Source: Zobellia uliginosa
GTDB lineage: Bacteria; Bacteroidota; Bacteroidia; Flavobacteriales; Flavobacteriaceae
Assembly (NCBI RefSeq): GCF_018860745.1
Contig: NZ_JAHKPY010000014.1
Location: 186,001 to 250,000, forward strand
DNA: 64,000 bases
Direction of reading: 5' to 3'
A program made the translations under genes and the position numbers. Below, one piece after another: positions 24,019 to 33,301 of this stretch; the stretch's first letter is position 1, and every line of letters starts with the position of its first letter. A model generated the notes under the pieces. The model saw nothing but the letters and a program-made list of their open reading frames with translations, did no database searches and was not told where the DNA came from.

Positions 24019-26361
24019 CTAAAAATTTAGGTCATCTATATCATCATCCAGATCACTATCATCCTTACTATTTTCAACCACCCTAGTGCAGTCTACATTA
24101 ATGGACAGATTTGCAGGTTTATCAAACTCTTTATCCGATATACCTAAATCTTTATTCTCGTAATTTTTTTTCATATATAATCCCCAGATAGGTAATGCCA
24201 TTGATGCTCCCTGACCATAGGTAATAGATTCAAAATGAGTTGCTCTATCTTCACCGCCAACCCAAACTCCGGTTACCAAATTAGGAACCATACCCATAAA
24301 CCAACCATCACTCTGGTTTTGCGTGGTTCCTGTTTTCCCGGCAATAGCGTTTTTAAATCCGTAAGGGTAACCCGTTATTACTTCTTTGTATTCGGTGGCA
24401 TTTCTTTTATAGGTATGACGCAAACGTGTACCCGAACCACCATGAGTAACACCTTCCATTAGGTTTACCATGGCATAGGCAACATCTTTGCTCAATACAT
24501 CCTTTGTTTCAGGCACATATTCATAAAGGACCGTACCATTTTTATCTTCTATACGAGTCACCATGACCGGTTTAACATACACGCCTTGATTGGCAAATGT
24601 ACCATAGGCTCCTACCATTTCGTAGACATTCGAATCCGGTGTGCCCAAGGCAATAGATGGTACTTCTAGCACTTCTCCTTTAATTCCTAGATTTTTCACG
24701 ATAGAAACAACTGATCGTGGCCCAACCCTATCAATTAGTTGTGCGGTAACCGTGTTTACAGAATTAGCCAGAGCATCTTTAAGCGTATACATTTTGCCTG
24801 AATACTGCCCAACTGCATTTTTAGGACACCATGCCTCTATATTCCCATGTTTTCCGGCTTCGATACAATATTGAGTATCAGGTAAAGAATCACATGGTGA
24901 TAATCTTAACTGATCAATAGCGGCAGCATAAACAAAAGGCTTAAACGTTGAGCCGGCTTGGCGTGAACCTTGTATAACATTATCATATTGAAAATGTCTG
25001 TAATCTATTCCACCAACCCATGCTTTTACATGACCCGTCTGCGGTTCCATAGACATCATAGCCGCTCTCAAAAATGTTTTGTAATACCTAATAGAATCCA
25101 TTGGAGTCATGATGGTGTCCCTCTCATGACCTTCACTGTTCCAATCAAAAACGGTCATGTCCCTTTTCTTATTGAAGGATTCACGTATTACCTTTTCAGA
25201 TTTACCTTCATCGGACATTTTTCGCCATCTGGAAGAATTCTTCATGGCGCGCTCCATAATTCTATTGATTTCAGATTTTTCCAAATCTAAAAATGGTGCT
25301 GTAGGATTTCTTTTTTTTGTATTCTGATGAAAGAATTCTGCTTGAAGATTTGCCATATGCTTACGTACGGCATCTTCCGCATTGGCCTGCATACGAGAGT
25401 CTACAGTTGTATAAATTTTAAGTCCATCTAAGTAAAGATTCCATTTGTCCCTAGCGCCTTCAAGAGCTGGTTTTGGATTTTTGGATATCCAGTCGTTCAT
25501 GAATCCTTGCAAATACATTCTAAAATATGTTGCCAAACCTTCCTTATGGGATTCCGGATTAAAATTAATATCCATCCTTAATGCCTGCAAAGAATCCTTT
25601 TCGTGTTCTGTAATAAATTCATATTTGGCCATCTGCCCCAATACCGTATTTCTTCTGTTGGTCACTAATTCCGCTCTTCTAATGGGATTGAAGTAAGATG
25701 AGTTCTTAAGCATACCAACCAATACAGCAGACTCCTCGGTTTTTAGTTGTTGTGGTTCTTTACCAAAGTAAATTTTAGCTGCGGAGCGTATACCATCTGC
25801 GTTATTAAGAAAATCGTATTGGTTGAAATACATAGCAATAATTTCTTGCTTTGTATATTGCCTTTCCAATCGTGTAGCGAGCACCCATTCCATTGCTTTT
25901 TGTTTGATGGTCTCAAATTTATTTTTAGAACGCACCCCAACAAACAGTTGTCTTGCCAACTGTTGTGTAATAGTACTGGCTCCCCCGTTTTTTCCTAGTT
26001 TTGCTACTGCTCTTAGAACACCATAAGCGTCAATTCCGGAATGTTCGTAAAAACGCACATCTTCAGTTGCAATGAGGGCATTAACCAAATTCTGTGGGAG
26101 ACTATCATAAGGCACTGGAGTACGATTATCGTCTAAGTAGAATTTACCCAGTGTTTTTCCGTCCGATGAAATAATTTCGGTAGCCAAATTAGTCTGCGGA
26201 TTCTCCAAATACTCATATTCGGGCATTTCACCTAAAAGACCCCAAGATGCAGATAAAAACAGCAATACAAATAATAGAATTCCTGAAACAAACAGGATCC
26301 AAAACCATTTGATGTATTTAAAATACCCATTGGTTTTTTTCTCTTTAACAACCTTGGCCAT
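24019..26361 (-). CDS. Class A penicillin-binding protein (PBP1A type)
   Basis: Bifunctional peptidoglycan synthase with a glycosyltransferase (GT51) and a DD-transpeptidase domain, anchored in the inner membrane by one N-terminal helix (about 19-40). The GT51 catalytic Glu100 is in TEDVRFYEHSGID, with GGASTITQQLARQLF (126-140). The transpeptidase has Ser471 (STFK), an SVN motif in ANSVNTV and KTGTTQNQ. It has 780 residues, normal for PBP1A, with an Asp-rich C-terminal tail (DDSDLDDDIDDL). It starts 3 bp after gldH stops, the last gene of ricT-gldH-PBP1A. Likely involved in cell elongation or general wall synthesis. Confidence 0.95.
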   Translation of the reverse strand: MAKVVKEKKTNGYFKYIKWFWILFVSGILLFVLLFLSASWGLLGEMPEYEYLENPQTNLATEIISSDGKTLGKFYLDDNRTPVPYDSLPQNLVNALIATEDVRFYEHSGIDAYGVLRAVAKLGKNGGASTITQQLARQLFVGVRSKNKFETIKQKAMEWVLATRLERQYTKQEIIAMYFNQYDFLNNADGIRSAAKIYFGKEPQQLKTEESAVLVGMLKNSSYFNPIRRAELVTNRRNTVLGQMAKYEFITEHEKDSLQALRMDINFNPESHKEGLATYFRMYLQGFMNDWISKNPKPALEGARDKWNLYLDGLKIYTTVDSRMQANAEDAVRKHMANLQAEFFHQNTKKRNPTAPFLDLEKSEINRIMERAMKNSSRWRKMSDEGKSEKVIRESFNKKRDMTVFDWNSEGHERDTIMTPMDSIRYYKTFLRAAMMSMEPQTGHVKAWVGGIDYRHFQYDNVIQGSRQAGSTFKPFVYAAAIDQLRLSPCDSLPDTQYCIEAGKHGNIEAWCPKNAVGQYSGKMYTLKDALANSVNTVTAQLIDRVGPRSVVSIVKNLGIKGEVLEVPSIALGTPDSNVYEMVGAYGTFANQGVYVKPVMVTRIEDKNGTVLYEYVPETKDVLSKDVAYAMVNLMEGVTHGGSGTRLRHTYKRNATEYKEVITGYPYGFKNAIAGKTGTTQNQSDGWFMGMVPNLVTGVWVGGEDRATHFESITYGQGASMALPIWGLYMKKNYENKDLGISDKEFDKPANLSINVDCTRVVENSKDDSDLDDDIDDLNF

Positions 26362-26364
26362 ACG

Positions 26365-26850
26365 TTACTCGTTACTTTTTTCTATTTCAAAACCGACGTC
26401 TGTTACGCCCTGTAAATTTTCAACTCCGTTTACACTTCCATTTTTTCGCATGGCGTGCCAAATACGTAAATTATATACGCCCGAAGACGGAAAAACGATG
26501 TTTTCCTTATACCATAATTTGTTTTCTTTGATACTCCCGTACCCTTTTCCCAACCAAGTGCCATCTGGCAAAGCCATCTCATATTCCAGCGTATCTTTTA
26601 CCGTTTCACCTGATGGATATTCCAATTCTGCTATCAAAAACAGGTTATTATACGGGAAAGTAGCGTCATTACGAACCGTGATAAATATATTATGGCGTTG
26701 GGTAGTATCTATTTCTAAGAATGAAAAGAGAATATTATCCGTCTTGTTCCACATTCCTCCTTTTGTAGCCTGAAATTCAGATTTCACTAAATTTTCGTTA
26801 CATGAAAAACACAGGGCAATCACAGCAAAAATCAGCAAAAATCTAATCAT
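26365..26850 (-). CDS. gldH: Gliding motility lipoprotein GldH
   Basis: A 161-residue lipoprotein that in Flavobacterium johnsoniae is required for gliding. The signal peptide MIRFLLIFAVIALCFSC gives Cys17 as the lipidation site. The mature part is beta-rich and has the GldH features SFLEIDTTQRHNIFITVRND, PSGETVKDTLEYEMA and the C-terminal GVYNLRIWHAMR. The same frame is open for a further 70 codons upstream, but those run antiparallel to nothing and inside ricT; the ATG at 26850 directly precedes the signal peptide and overlaps the ricT stop by 8 bp, so translation is probably coupled. Located in the cell envelope facing the periplasm. Confidence 0.9.
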   Translation of the reverse strand: MIRFLLIFAVIALCFSCNENLVKSEFQATKGGMWNKTDNILFSFLEIDTTQRHNIFITVRNDATFPYNNLFLIAELEYPSGETVKDTLEYEMALPDGTWLGKGYGSIKENKLWYKENIVFPSSGVYNLRIWHAMRKNGSVNGVENLQGVTDVGFEIEKSNE

Positions 26851-28105
26851 TTTTTTGCTGCCTTTTGGGGTTATTGTTTCTCCTCTTTTTGTTTTTAGAG
26901 GTATTTGCATTCCCGCTCTTATTGCCCCTATTATTGTTGTTGTTCCTATTACCGTTGCCACTGTTAGTTTTCGCCTTGTTTCTTTTGCGGTTTCTATTTC
27001 TTGAAGATCGCTTAGGTCTATCAAACCGTGTAAGGCTATCCTGCCCCACAACATTCTCAAACACCTTTTCTTCCTTAACGAAATTATCTACCGTATATTC
27101 CTCTAGACTAGCAACTTTTTCTTTCTTTTTATTTTTTTCTAAAATTTCCTGAACCTGCTCCTTCGTAAGCGTATGCCAATTTGCGGGTTCATTTTTATAT
27201 GAAAACCACAACAGACCTTTAAATATATCTGTCTTTTGACAGAAAGCGAGGCCTTTTTCGGTAAAGAGCTTAGTGTCCTGAGACGGAAAATCTTTCAATG
27301 CATCCAAGTACATATCCAACTCATAGTTCAAGCAACATTTTAGCTTACCACATTGGCCCGCTAGCTTTTGTGGATTCAATGAAAGTTGTTGATAACGTGC
27401 GGCAGATGTACTTACAGATCTAAAATCCGTTAACCAAGTAGAGCAACATAATTCTCGTCCACAAGACCCAATTCCTCCTAAACGCTGAGCTTCTTGCCGA
27501 TAACCGATTTGGCGCATCTCGATGCGAATGCCAAAAGCCTTAGCCATATCCTTTATTAGCTGCCTAAAATCCACACGGTCCTCAGCCGTATAAAAAAACG
27601 TGGCTTTTGAACCATCACCCTGAAATTCCACATCCGAAATTTTCATTTGAAGCTTCAAAATAATAGCGATTTCTCTTGCACGCTTCTTGATTTCTTCCTC
27701 TCGGTCACGGCATTTTTGCCATTTATCAATATCGTTCTGCGATGCTTTTCTATGGATTTTTGGAAGGTTTTTATCTTTATAATCCACCTTCTTGCGCTTC
27801 ATCTGCACTTTTACAAGTTCCCCAACAAGGGTAACCATACCTACGTCATGACCTGACTGTGCTTGTGTTGCCACAATATCACCTATTGAAATAGATAGAT
27901 TTTCAGTATTTCTGAAGAATTCTTTTCTACTGTTCTTAAATCTAACTTCTACGCAGTCAAACGGCTTTTCACCGTTAGGAAGAGACATGTTTGAAAGCCA
28001 ATCAAAGACGGTTAATTTATTACAACCATCGGTACCACAAGTTCCATTATTCTTGCAGCCAGAAGGTTGTCCGTCCTTACCGGTCGAACAACTACTACAG
28101 CCCAT
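26843..28105 (-). CDS. ricT: RicT/YaaT-like PSP1-domain protein
   Basis: A 420-residue cytoplasmic protein with a PSP1 domain (about 50-290). In Bacillus the homologue YaaT/RicT belongs to the Ric complex, which binds iron-sulfur clusters and supports RNA maturation by RNase Y; its role in Bacteroidota is not established. Here the N-terminus is Cys-rich (Cys3, 6, 17, 23, 28), and the core carries GSCGRELCC and GQCGKLKCC, candidate Fe-S ligands. The C-terminal ~50 residues are an Arg/Lys/Asn-rich, disordered tail suited to nucleic-acid binding. It is the first gene of ricT-gldH-PBP1A. Confidence 0.88.
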   Translation of the reverse strand: MGCSSCSTGKDGQPSGCKNNGTCGTDGCNKLTVFDWLSNMSLPNGEKPFDCVEVRFKNSRKEFFRNTENLSISIGDIVATQAQSGHDVGMVTLVGELVKVQMKRKKVDYKDKNLPKIHRKASQNDIDKWQKCRDREEEIKKRAREIAIILKLQMKISDVEFQGDGSKATFFYTAEDRVDFRQLIKDMAKAFGIRIEMRQIGYRQEAQRLGGIGSCGRELCCSTWLTDFRSVSTSAARYQQLSLNPQKLAGQCGKLKCCLNYELDMYLDALKDFPSQDTKLFTEKGLAFCQKTDIFKGLLWFSYKNEPANWHTLTKEQVQEILEKNKKKEKVASLEEYTVDNFVKEEKVFENVVGQDSLTRFDRPKRSSRNRNRKRNKAKTNSGNGNRNNNNNRGNKSGNANTSKNKKRRNNNPKRQQKND

Positions 28106-28280
28106 ATTTTATATGTTGGTTTGACCTAAACGGGGGTTTTTGGCCAAATAGGGTTCTTACTAAATTTATATGTAAAGGTACTAATTTTTTAATGTGATAG
28201 AAAGTTATCTCAACTTACGCGGGTTCTTCGTTCCTTTGTGCCAAATTTGACTCTGTTCTAAAAGATTGATGCCGCATTAG

Positions 28281-29450
28281 ATGGGAAAACAAAAAAAGCT
28301 AAGCAATACCGTTCTATATCTTATGAGTATTTCCGCGGGCCTTATTGTAGCTAACCTATACTACAACCAACCTTTGCTGCACATGATTTCCGTAAGTTTT
28401 GGGGTATCGGAATCTGCAGTTAGCAATGTTGCCCTTTCTACTCAATTAGGCTACGCATTTGGTTTACTCTTTGTAATTCCTTTGGGAGATATGATATCCA
28501 ATCATAAAATATTAAAAATTGATTTTATCCTCATGCTTTTATCACTACTGGCAGCAGGGTTTTCAACTTCTTTATGGCTATTGGTTAGTGCTAGTTTCTT
28601 TATTGGCTGCACCTCAGCTTTGCCCCAATTATTCGTTCCCATGGCTGCCCAATTATCTAACCCGGAAAATAGGGGCCGTGCTATTGGAATAGTTATGAGT
28701 GGCCTACTGATCGGCATTCTTGCTAGTCGTGCTATTAGTGGTTTTGTTGGTGAACAATTTGGATGGCGCACTATGTATTTTGTGGCTACTGCTATGATGC
28801 TTGCTTTGTTCATTGTTCTAAATCTAAAATTGCCACAGATAAAACCAGCGTATAAGGGTAGTTATAATGATTTAATGAAATCATTGATTCATTTGTTCAG
28901 GACTGAGAAACCTCTGCGCCTAGCTGCGTTTAGAGGTGGTCTTTCATTTGCCGGCCTAAGTGTTTTCTGGACTACTTTGGTTTTTTTAATGCAGGATAAT
29001 TTTGGATATGGAAGTAGCATTACCGGTATGTTTGGCCTCATTGGAGTCGTAGGTGCCCTTGCAGCTACAGTAGTTGGTAAATTAAGCGACCGCATGAGCA
29101 AAAATCGGATAATCATTGTTTCCACTTTTATTTTGATTCTTTCGTGGCTGGTCTTCTTGTTTTCCCATCACTCCATCATTGGTATTATAATTGGCGTCAT
29201 TTTAGTAGACCTTGGACAACAATCCTTGCACATTGCCAATCAGAATATAATTTTCTCTAGAAATGAAAATGCCCGAAACCGCGTAAATACCGTTTACATG
29301 GTTATCTTTTTCCTCGGCGGTGCCCTCGGTACGGTCTTAGGAGCAATAGCATGGCAACACTACCAATGGATGGGCGTATCTATGCTAGGGCTGGCACTCT
29401 CTCTTGCAGCGCTAGTGGCCCATCTGGCCTATGGTAACAAAAATGAGTAA
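28281..29450 (+). CDS. Major facilitator superfamily transporter
   Basis: A 389-residue inner-membrane transporter with about 12 predicted helices. The N-terminus ILYLMSISAGLIVANLYYNQPLL-like region (residues about 11-33) and LGYAFGLLFVIPLGD (about 56-70) are typical of the small MFS group often labelled arabinose-efflux or YdhP/AraJ-like permeases. The loop 2-3 motif is degenerate (GDMISNHKIL); the second-half counterpart reads GKLSDRMSKNR. Substrate is unknown; drug or sugar efflux are the common suggestions. It is monocistronic; the downstream trhO is convergent with only 3 bp between stop codons. Confidence 0.85.
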   Translation: MGKQKKLSNTVLYLMSISAGLIVANLYYNQPLLHMISVSFGVSESAVSNVALSTQLGYAFGLLFVIPLGDMISNHKILKIDFILMLLSLLAAGFSTSLWLLVSASFFIGCTSALPQLFVPMAAQLSNPENRGRAIGIVMSGLLIGILASRAISGFVGEQFGWRTMYFVATAMMLALFIVLNLKLPQIKPAYKGSYNDLMKSLIHLFRTEKPLRLAAFRGGLSFAGLSVFWTTLVFLMQDNFGYGSSITGMFGLIGVVGALAATVVGKLSDRMSKNRIIIVSTFILILSWLVFLFSHHSIIGIIIGVILVDLGQQSLHIANQNIIFSRNENARNRVNTVYMVIFFLGGALGTVLGAIAWQHYQWMGVSMLGLALSLAALVAHLAYGNKNE

Positions 29451-29453
29451 AAG

Positions 29454-30485
29454 CTAATTTTTAAACTTTAGCACTTCAGACCGTCCCTTTTTAAAGATTT
29501 TATTGCTTGCGCCTTTGCCTTTGCGTAATTTTTTCTGCTCCTCATACGGTAATTCATGAACCTCTTTGCACGAATCCGAACAGCAATCGTTCATCTTTTT
29601 CGCACATTCTTCACATTGAATAAACAAGAGGTGACACGCTTCATTAGCACAGTTTACATGATTATCGCAAGGATTACCACATTGGTGGCAATTGGCAATA
29701 ACGTCATCCGTTATACGCTCACTACGGCGGTGATCAAATACAAAATTTTTGCCCAGAAATTTATTTTCTAATTTTTTGTTTTCCACCTGGCGGGTATAAT
29801 CAATAATACCACCCTCTAATTGATATACTTGTTTAAAGCCTTTATGCTTGTAATATGCACTGGCTTTTTCGCAGCGGATGCCTCCGGTGCAATACATAAC
29901 CAGTTTTTTATCCTCTTTGTGATCTGCTAAATCCTTTTCAATGATATCCAAAGAATCTCTAAACGTATCTACATCAGGAGTAATTGCATTCTTAAAATGG
30001 CCTATTTCGCTTTCATAATGGTTACGCATATCCACTAGGACCGTATCCGGATCTTCAATAAGCTCATTGAATTTTTCCGCTCCAACATGAATACCCTTAT
30101 TCGTAACATCAAAAGTGGTATCGTTAAGGCCGTCTGCAACAATCTTCCTTCTCACCTTAACTTTTAATTTTAAGAAGGAAAGATTGTCTTGTTCAATAGC
30201 AACATTCAATCGTACATTCTCTAAAAAAGAAATGCTGTCCAAATGCGTTTTAAAAAGTTCAAAATTTTCCGCAGGAACAGATAATTGGGCATTTATACCT
30301 TCGTTGGCCACATAAATACGACCAAGAACATCTAGTTCGTTCCAATTAATAAAAAGGTGGTTTCTGAAAAGTTCAGGATTGCCGATCTGTGCATATTTAT
30401 AGAAAGAGATAGTCAAACGTTCTTGGCCGGCTTCTTCAATAAGAGCCGCTCTTTCCTTTGCACTTAAGTTATTGTACAGTTGCAT
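29454..30485 (-). CDS. trhO: tRNA uridine(34) hydroxylase TrhO (rhodanese-related)
   Basis: Hydroxylates uridine 34 in the tRNA wobble position to ho5U with oxygen (YceA/TrhO family). The 343 residues hold an N-terminal UPF0176 domain (about 20-110), a rhodanese domain (about 130-235) with the active loop CTGGIRC (Cys199, Cys205), and a C-terminal Cys-rich extension (CHQCGNPC, CANEACH, CEEC and CCSDSC) that looks like a zinc-binding module. The extension ends in a Lys-rich tail. Size and domain order match the longer family members. A TATCTTTG -7 box precedes it on the minus strand. Confidence 0.93.
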   Translation of the reverse strand: MQLYNNLSAKERAALIEEAGQERLTISFYKYAQIGNPELFRNHLFINWNELDVLGRIYVANEGINAQLSVPAENFELFKTHLDSISFLENVRLNVAIEQDNLSFLKLKVKVRRKIVADGLNDTTFDVTNKGIHVGAEKFNELIEDPDTVLVDMRNHYESEIGHFKNAITPDVDTFRDSLDIIEKDLADHKEDKKLVMYCTGGIRCEKASAYYKHKGFKQVYQLEGGIIDYTRQVENKKLENKFLGKNFVFDHRRSERITDDVIANCHQCGNPCDNHVNCANEACHLLFIQCEECAKKMNDCCSDSCKEVHELPYEEQKKLRKGKGASNKIFKKGRSEVLKFKN

Positions 30486-31007
30486 GCTATACCAATGTTT
30501 TAAGTTTATAAAGAATTTTCTAAGCTTGCAAAGATAAGAAATATTGATAATTCTTTTCTACAGGTAGAATTCCTATACATAGACTACCAAAAAAAGTGGA
30601 AGACAAAAAAGAGCCTTGGTAAATTACCGAGGCTCTTGTTGACCGTTCCGATTTTTCTTTTTCATAGCATCTTTAAAAAACACATAAAAAAGGAACTGGT
30701 CACTATTGCCCCCTATCACTAAAAAGAGAGCTTATTCGAGTTTGTTTCCGATAATAAAATCAGAACAATATTTTAAATAAGAAACACTACCTTTAAATGG
30801 GTTGCGCTAGGGAAACAATATTTAATAAACACTTCTCTCTTAGACGCATAAGAAAAGTAGGCCTTACATCCAAAACATTTATTTTCGAAAAAATTAACGT
30901 GTTGAGAATAAGTGAAAAAGTATTGCCTCATTTTAAGAAAATGAATCATAGAACTGGCATTATGATAAAAGAAATGGTAATTTAGCAACCCTTAAAAAAA
31001 AGAAAAT
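30486..31007. other. 520-bp divergent intergenic region between trhO and recA
   Basis: Holds a trhO -7 box on the minus strand (TATCTTTG, 30536-30529) and a minus-strand intrinsic terminator at 30605-30637. The terminator has no annotated gene behind it, so the ~370 bp between it and recA may encode an untranslated minus-strand RNA. Two small ORFs (about 60-70 codons, one per strand) have compositions unlike proteins and are not called. No tRNA, tmRNA or RNase P RNA is recognisable. Confidence 0.4.
30605..30637 (-). terminator. Orphan intrinsic terminator upstream of trhO
   Basis: AAGAGCCT...GGT-loop-ACC...AGGCTCTT hairpin (30609-30637). Read on the minus strand it is followed directly by TTTTTTGTC, as expected of an intrinsic terminator. 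Both flanking genes point away from it. Confidence 0.6.
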
Positions 31008-32015
31008 ATGAGCTCGGAAAAAGATGCAAAACTCAAGGCCCTTAAGTTAACCTTGGATAAATTGGACAAGACTTACGGAAAAGGTGCCGTAATGAAAATG
31101 GGAGATAGTGTGGTTCAAGATGTTGAAGTCATTCCTTCCGGTTCATTAGGTCTTGATATCGCGTTGGGCGTTGGCGGCTACCCACGAGGTAGGGTCATTG
31201 AAATATACGGTCCAGAATCCTCTGGTAAGACCACCTTAACGCTACACGCTATGGCCGAAGCACAAAAAAACGGAGGTATTGCAGCATTTATTGATGCAGA
31301 GCATGCTTTTGACCGTTTTTATGCACAAAAGCTTGGTGTTGATATTGACAACCTAATTATTTCTCAACCTGATAATGGTGAACAAGCTTTGGAAATAGCC
31401 GATAACCTAATTCGTTCCGGTGCTATTGATATCGTTATAATTGACTCCGTTGCCGCATTGACTCCAAAAAGTGAGATTGAAGGGGAAATGGGTGATTCTA
31501 AAATGGGACTTCATGCAAGATTAATGTCTCAAGCGCTAAGAAAACTTACAGGATCCATTAGTAAAACCAATTGTACGGTTATATTTATTAACCAGTTACG
31601 TGAGAAAATAGGCGTTATGTTCGGCAATCCTGAGACTACCACAGGTGGTAATGCACTTAAATTTTACGCATCTGTAAGACTTGATATTCGTAGATCAACA
31701 CAGATTAAAGATACAGATGGAAATGTTCAAGGAAACAAGACGAGAATAAAGGTGGTGAAAAACAAAGTAGCCCCACCATTTAGGACTACTGAGTTTGATA
31801 TTATGTATGGTGAAGGAATCTCTAAAGTTGGTGAGATAATCGATCTTGGTGTAGAGTACGAAATTGTTAAGAAAAGTGGGTCATGGTTTAGCTATGGTGA
31901 TACTAAATTGGGACAAGGTCGTGACGCGGTTAAATCATTATTATTGGATAACCCAGAACTGTTCGAAGAATTAGACGGAAAAATAAGAGCTGCCATAAAA
32001 GCCCTTAAGGAATAG
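31008..32015 (+). CDS. recA: RecA recombinase
   Basis: The DNA strand-exchange ATPase, 335 residues, cytoplasmic. Walker A GPESSGKT (68-75), Walker B in [11 protein letters not shown], the L1 region [24 protein letters not shown]2 around [15 protein letters not shown] and the C-terminal ATP-binding region are all present. The C-terminus is shorter and less acidic than E. coli RecA, which is common in Bacteroidota. No LexA box can be recognised upstream. It is monocistronic, with its own strong terminator. Confidence 0.98.
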   Translation: MSSEKDAKLKALKLTLDKLDKTYGKGAVMKMGDSVVQDVEVIPSGSLGLDIALGVGGYPRGRVIEIYGPESSGKTTLTLHAMAEAQKNGGIAAFIDAEHAFDRFYAQKLGVDIDNLIISQPDNGEQALEIADNLIRSGAIDIVIIDSVAALTPKSEIEGEMGDSKMGLHARLMSQALRKLTGSISKTNCTVIFINQLREKIGVMFGNPETTTGGNALKFYASVRLDIRRSTQIKDTDGNVQGNKTRIKVVKNKVAPPFRTTEFDIMYGEGISKVGEIIDLGVEYEIVKKSGSWFSYGDTKLGQGRDAVKSLLLDNPELFEELDGKIRAAIKALKE

Positions 32016-32038
32016 TAAACACATATTTTTATACTATT

Positions 32039-32086
32039 ACGCCGTTACTAAATGATAATAGACTGTCATTTAGTAACGGCGTTTTC
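32039..32086 (+). terminator. Terminator of recA
   Basis: A perfect 17-bp stem (32039-32055 with 32066-32082, arms ACGCCGTTACTAAATGA and its complement), 10-nt loop, then a short T-run. Confidence 0.8.
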
Positions 32087-32159
32087 TTTAACCATAGCTT
32101 TAGACTGCATCACGCAACCCTTGTACTAATTTTTCATCTATTAAGAAAATTGAAGTACA

Positions 32160-32588
32160 ATGAGGAAAATATACTTTACGCTTTTTGGTTTGGCCTTTGC
32201 GCTGACCGTTGCATCTTGTAGTTTAGATGACGATCGTGTAAACTTTAAATACACAACGCTGAATATCACGAATGCCATGTTACCGGACACCTTTGAGCTA
32301 GGCCAGATTTATAACGTGGATGTTAATTTTCTTAGGCCCGATGACTGTACGCTTCTGGAGCAGTTTGATGTACAACGTTCGTTTACGGACAGCTCCCAGA
32401 TTAGAACCGTATCCGCATTAGGTATAACCCTCGAAAAAGATAAATGTACCGCGGTAAACGATAGCTTACAAGACAATTTTCAATTTGAAGTTCTTTATAC
32501 CAAACCTTATATTTTTAGATTCTATACGGGAGATAATACTGAAGGTGAGCCTGAATTTTTAGAAATAGAAGTGCCAGTAAAAGAATAA
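32160..32588 (+). CDS. Small predicted lipoprotein, function unknown
   Basis: A 142-residue envelope lipoprotein. The signal peptide ends ALTVASC with Cys20 as the lipidation site, followed by an acidic SLDDD (a +2 serine and acidic residues often seen in exported Bacteroidota lipoproteins). The rest is beta-rich (FKYTTLNITN, YNVDVNFLR, FQFEVLYTKPYIFRFYTG) and includes two Cys (in DDCTLL and DKCTAV) that could form a disulfide. I recognise no domain. It lies 85 bp before the ECF sigma gene and could be cotranscribed with it, which would make it a candidate partner of that system. Confidence 0.7.
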   Translation: MRKIYFTLFGLAFALTVASCSLDDDRVNFKYTTLNITNAMLPDTFELGQIYNVDVNFLRPDDCTLLEQFDVQRSFTDSSQIRTVSALGITLEKDKCTAVNDSLQDNFQFEVLYTKPYIFRFYTGDNTEGEPEFLEIEVPVKE

Positions 32589-32673
32589 TTACCTTTAACC
32601 TAAACCAGTAAGAGTTTCTAAAAATTTGTTCCGAACGTGTACAATATACGTTCTATAAAAACACCATACCACT

Positions 32674-33246
32674 TTGGGTCTAGAAGAACTCATAAATAAC
32701 TGTAAAGACGGCAACAGAAAGGCGCAAGAACAATTGTACCGGGATTATTCCCGCACCTTGTTTGGCATCTGCCTAAAGTATTCGCGCAACCGTACGGAGG
32801 CCGAAGATAATTTGCACGACAGTTTTATGGTTATTTACGAAAAAATAGGACAGTTTAAATTTAAAGGGTCGTTTGAGGGATGGTTAAAACGTATAACCGT
32901 TAATACGGTGCTCCAAAAATATCGTAAAGAAGAACACCTAAGTTTAGTGACAGAAAATACTGAAGAGGCGGAACAGGAAGTAGTTGGGGATTTTGAGAAT
33001 ATAAGCCTAGAAACTTTACTGAAACAAATACAAGAGCTACCGGACAAATATAGATTAACATTCAACCTATATGTTCTTGATGGGTATACCCACAAAGAAA
33101 TAAGTGAGCTTTTAGGAACAACGCAGGGGACATCAAAAAGTAACCTTGCGCGGGCCCGAAAACTTTTAAGAGAAAAAATAGAGATTACAAAGAATAAAGC
33201 CATCATTGGTCTACTCATCTTCCTTTTACTGGGATTTTGCGTTTAA
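32674..33246 (+). CDS. ECF-type sigma-70 factor with hydrophobic C-terminal tail
   Basis: A 190-residue extracytoplasmic-function sigma factor that would direct RNA polymerase to a stress or envelope regulon. Region sigma2 spans about 20-84 (YSRNRTEAEDNLHDSFMVIY is the 2.1-2.2 helix) and sigma4 about 118-168 (YTHKEISELLGTTQGTSKSN is the helix-turn-helix). Residues 175-190 (AIIGLLIFLLLGFCV) form a hydrophobic stretch long enough to touch or partly enter the membrane, unusual for a sigma factor. The start is TTG; no ATG is available in frame at a suitable place. It is followed 55 bp downstream by a predicted anti-sigma/outer-membrane barrel protein. Confidence 0.88.
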   Translation: MGLEELINNCKDGNRKAQEQLYRDYSRTLFGICLKYSRNRTEAEDNLHDSFMVIYEKIGQFKFKGSFEGWLKRITVNTVLQKYRKEEHLSLVTENTEEAEQEVVGDFENISLETLLKQIQELPDKYRLTFNLYVLDGYTHKEISELLGTTQGTSKSNLARARKLLREKIEITKNKAIIGLLIFLLLGFCV

Positions 33247-33301
33247 CCCTTGAAAAAAGTACATCAAAAAAACAAAATACCAAGTACCTAAGCATTGAAG
33301 A

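Noticed and set aside
26851-27060. Upstream extension of the gldH frame by 70 codons
   Set aside because: It lies inside ricT in another frame, has no signal peptide, and the lipoprotein signal of GldH starts exactly at the ATG at 26850.
30773-30988. Two small overlapping ORFs (one per strand) between trhO and recA
   Set aside because: Their residue composition is unlike real proteins, they mirror each other, and no ribosome-binding or family signal supports them; a noncoding RNA is more plausible.
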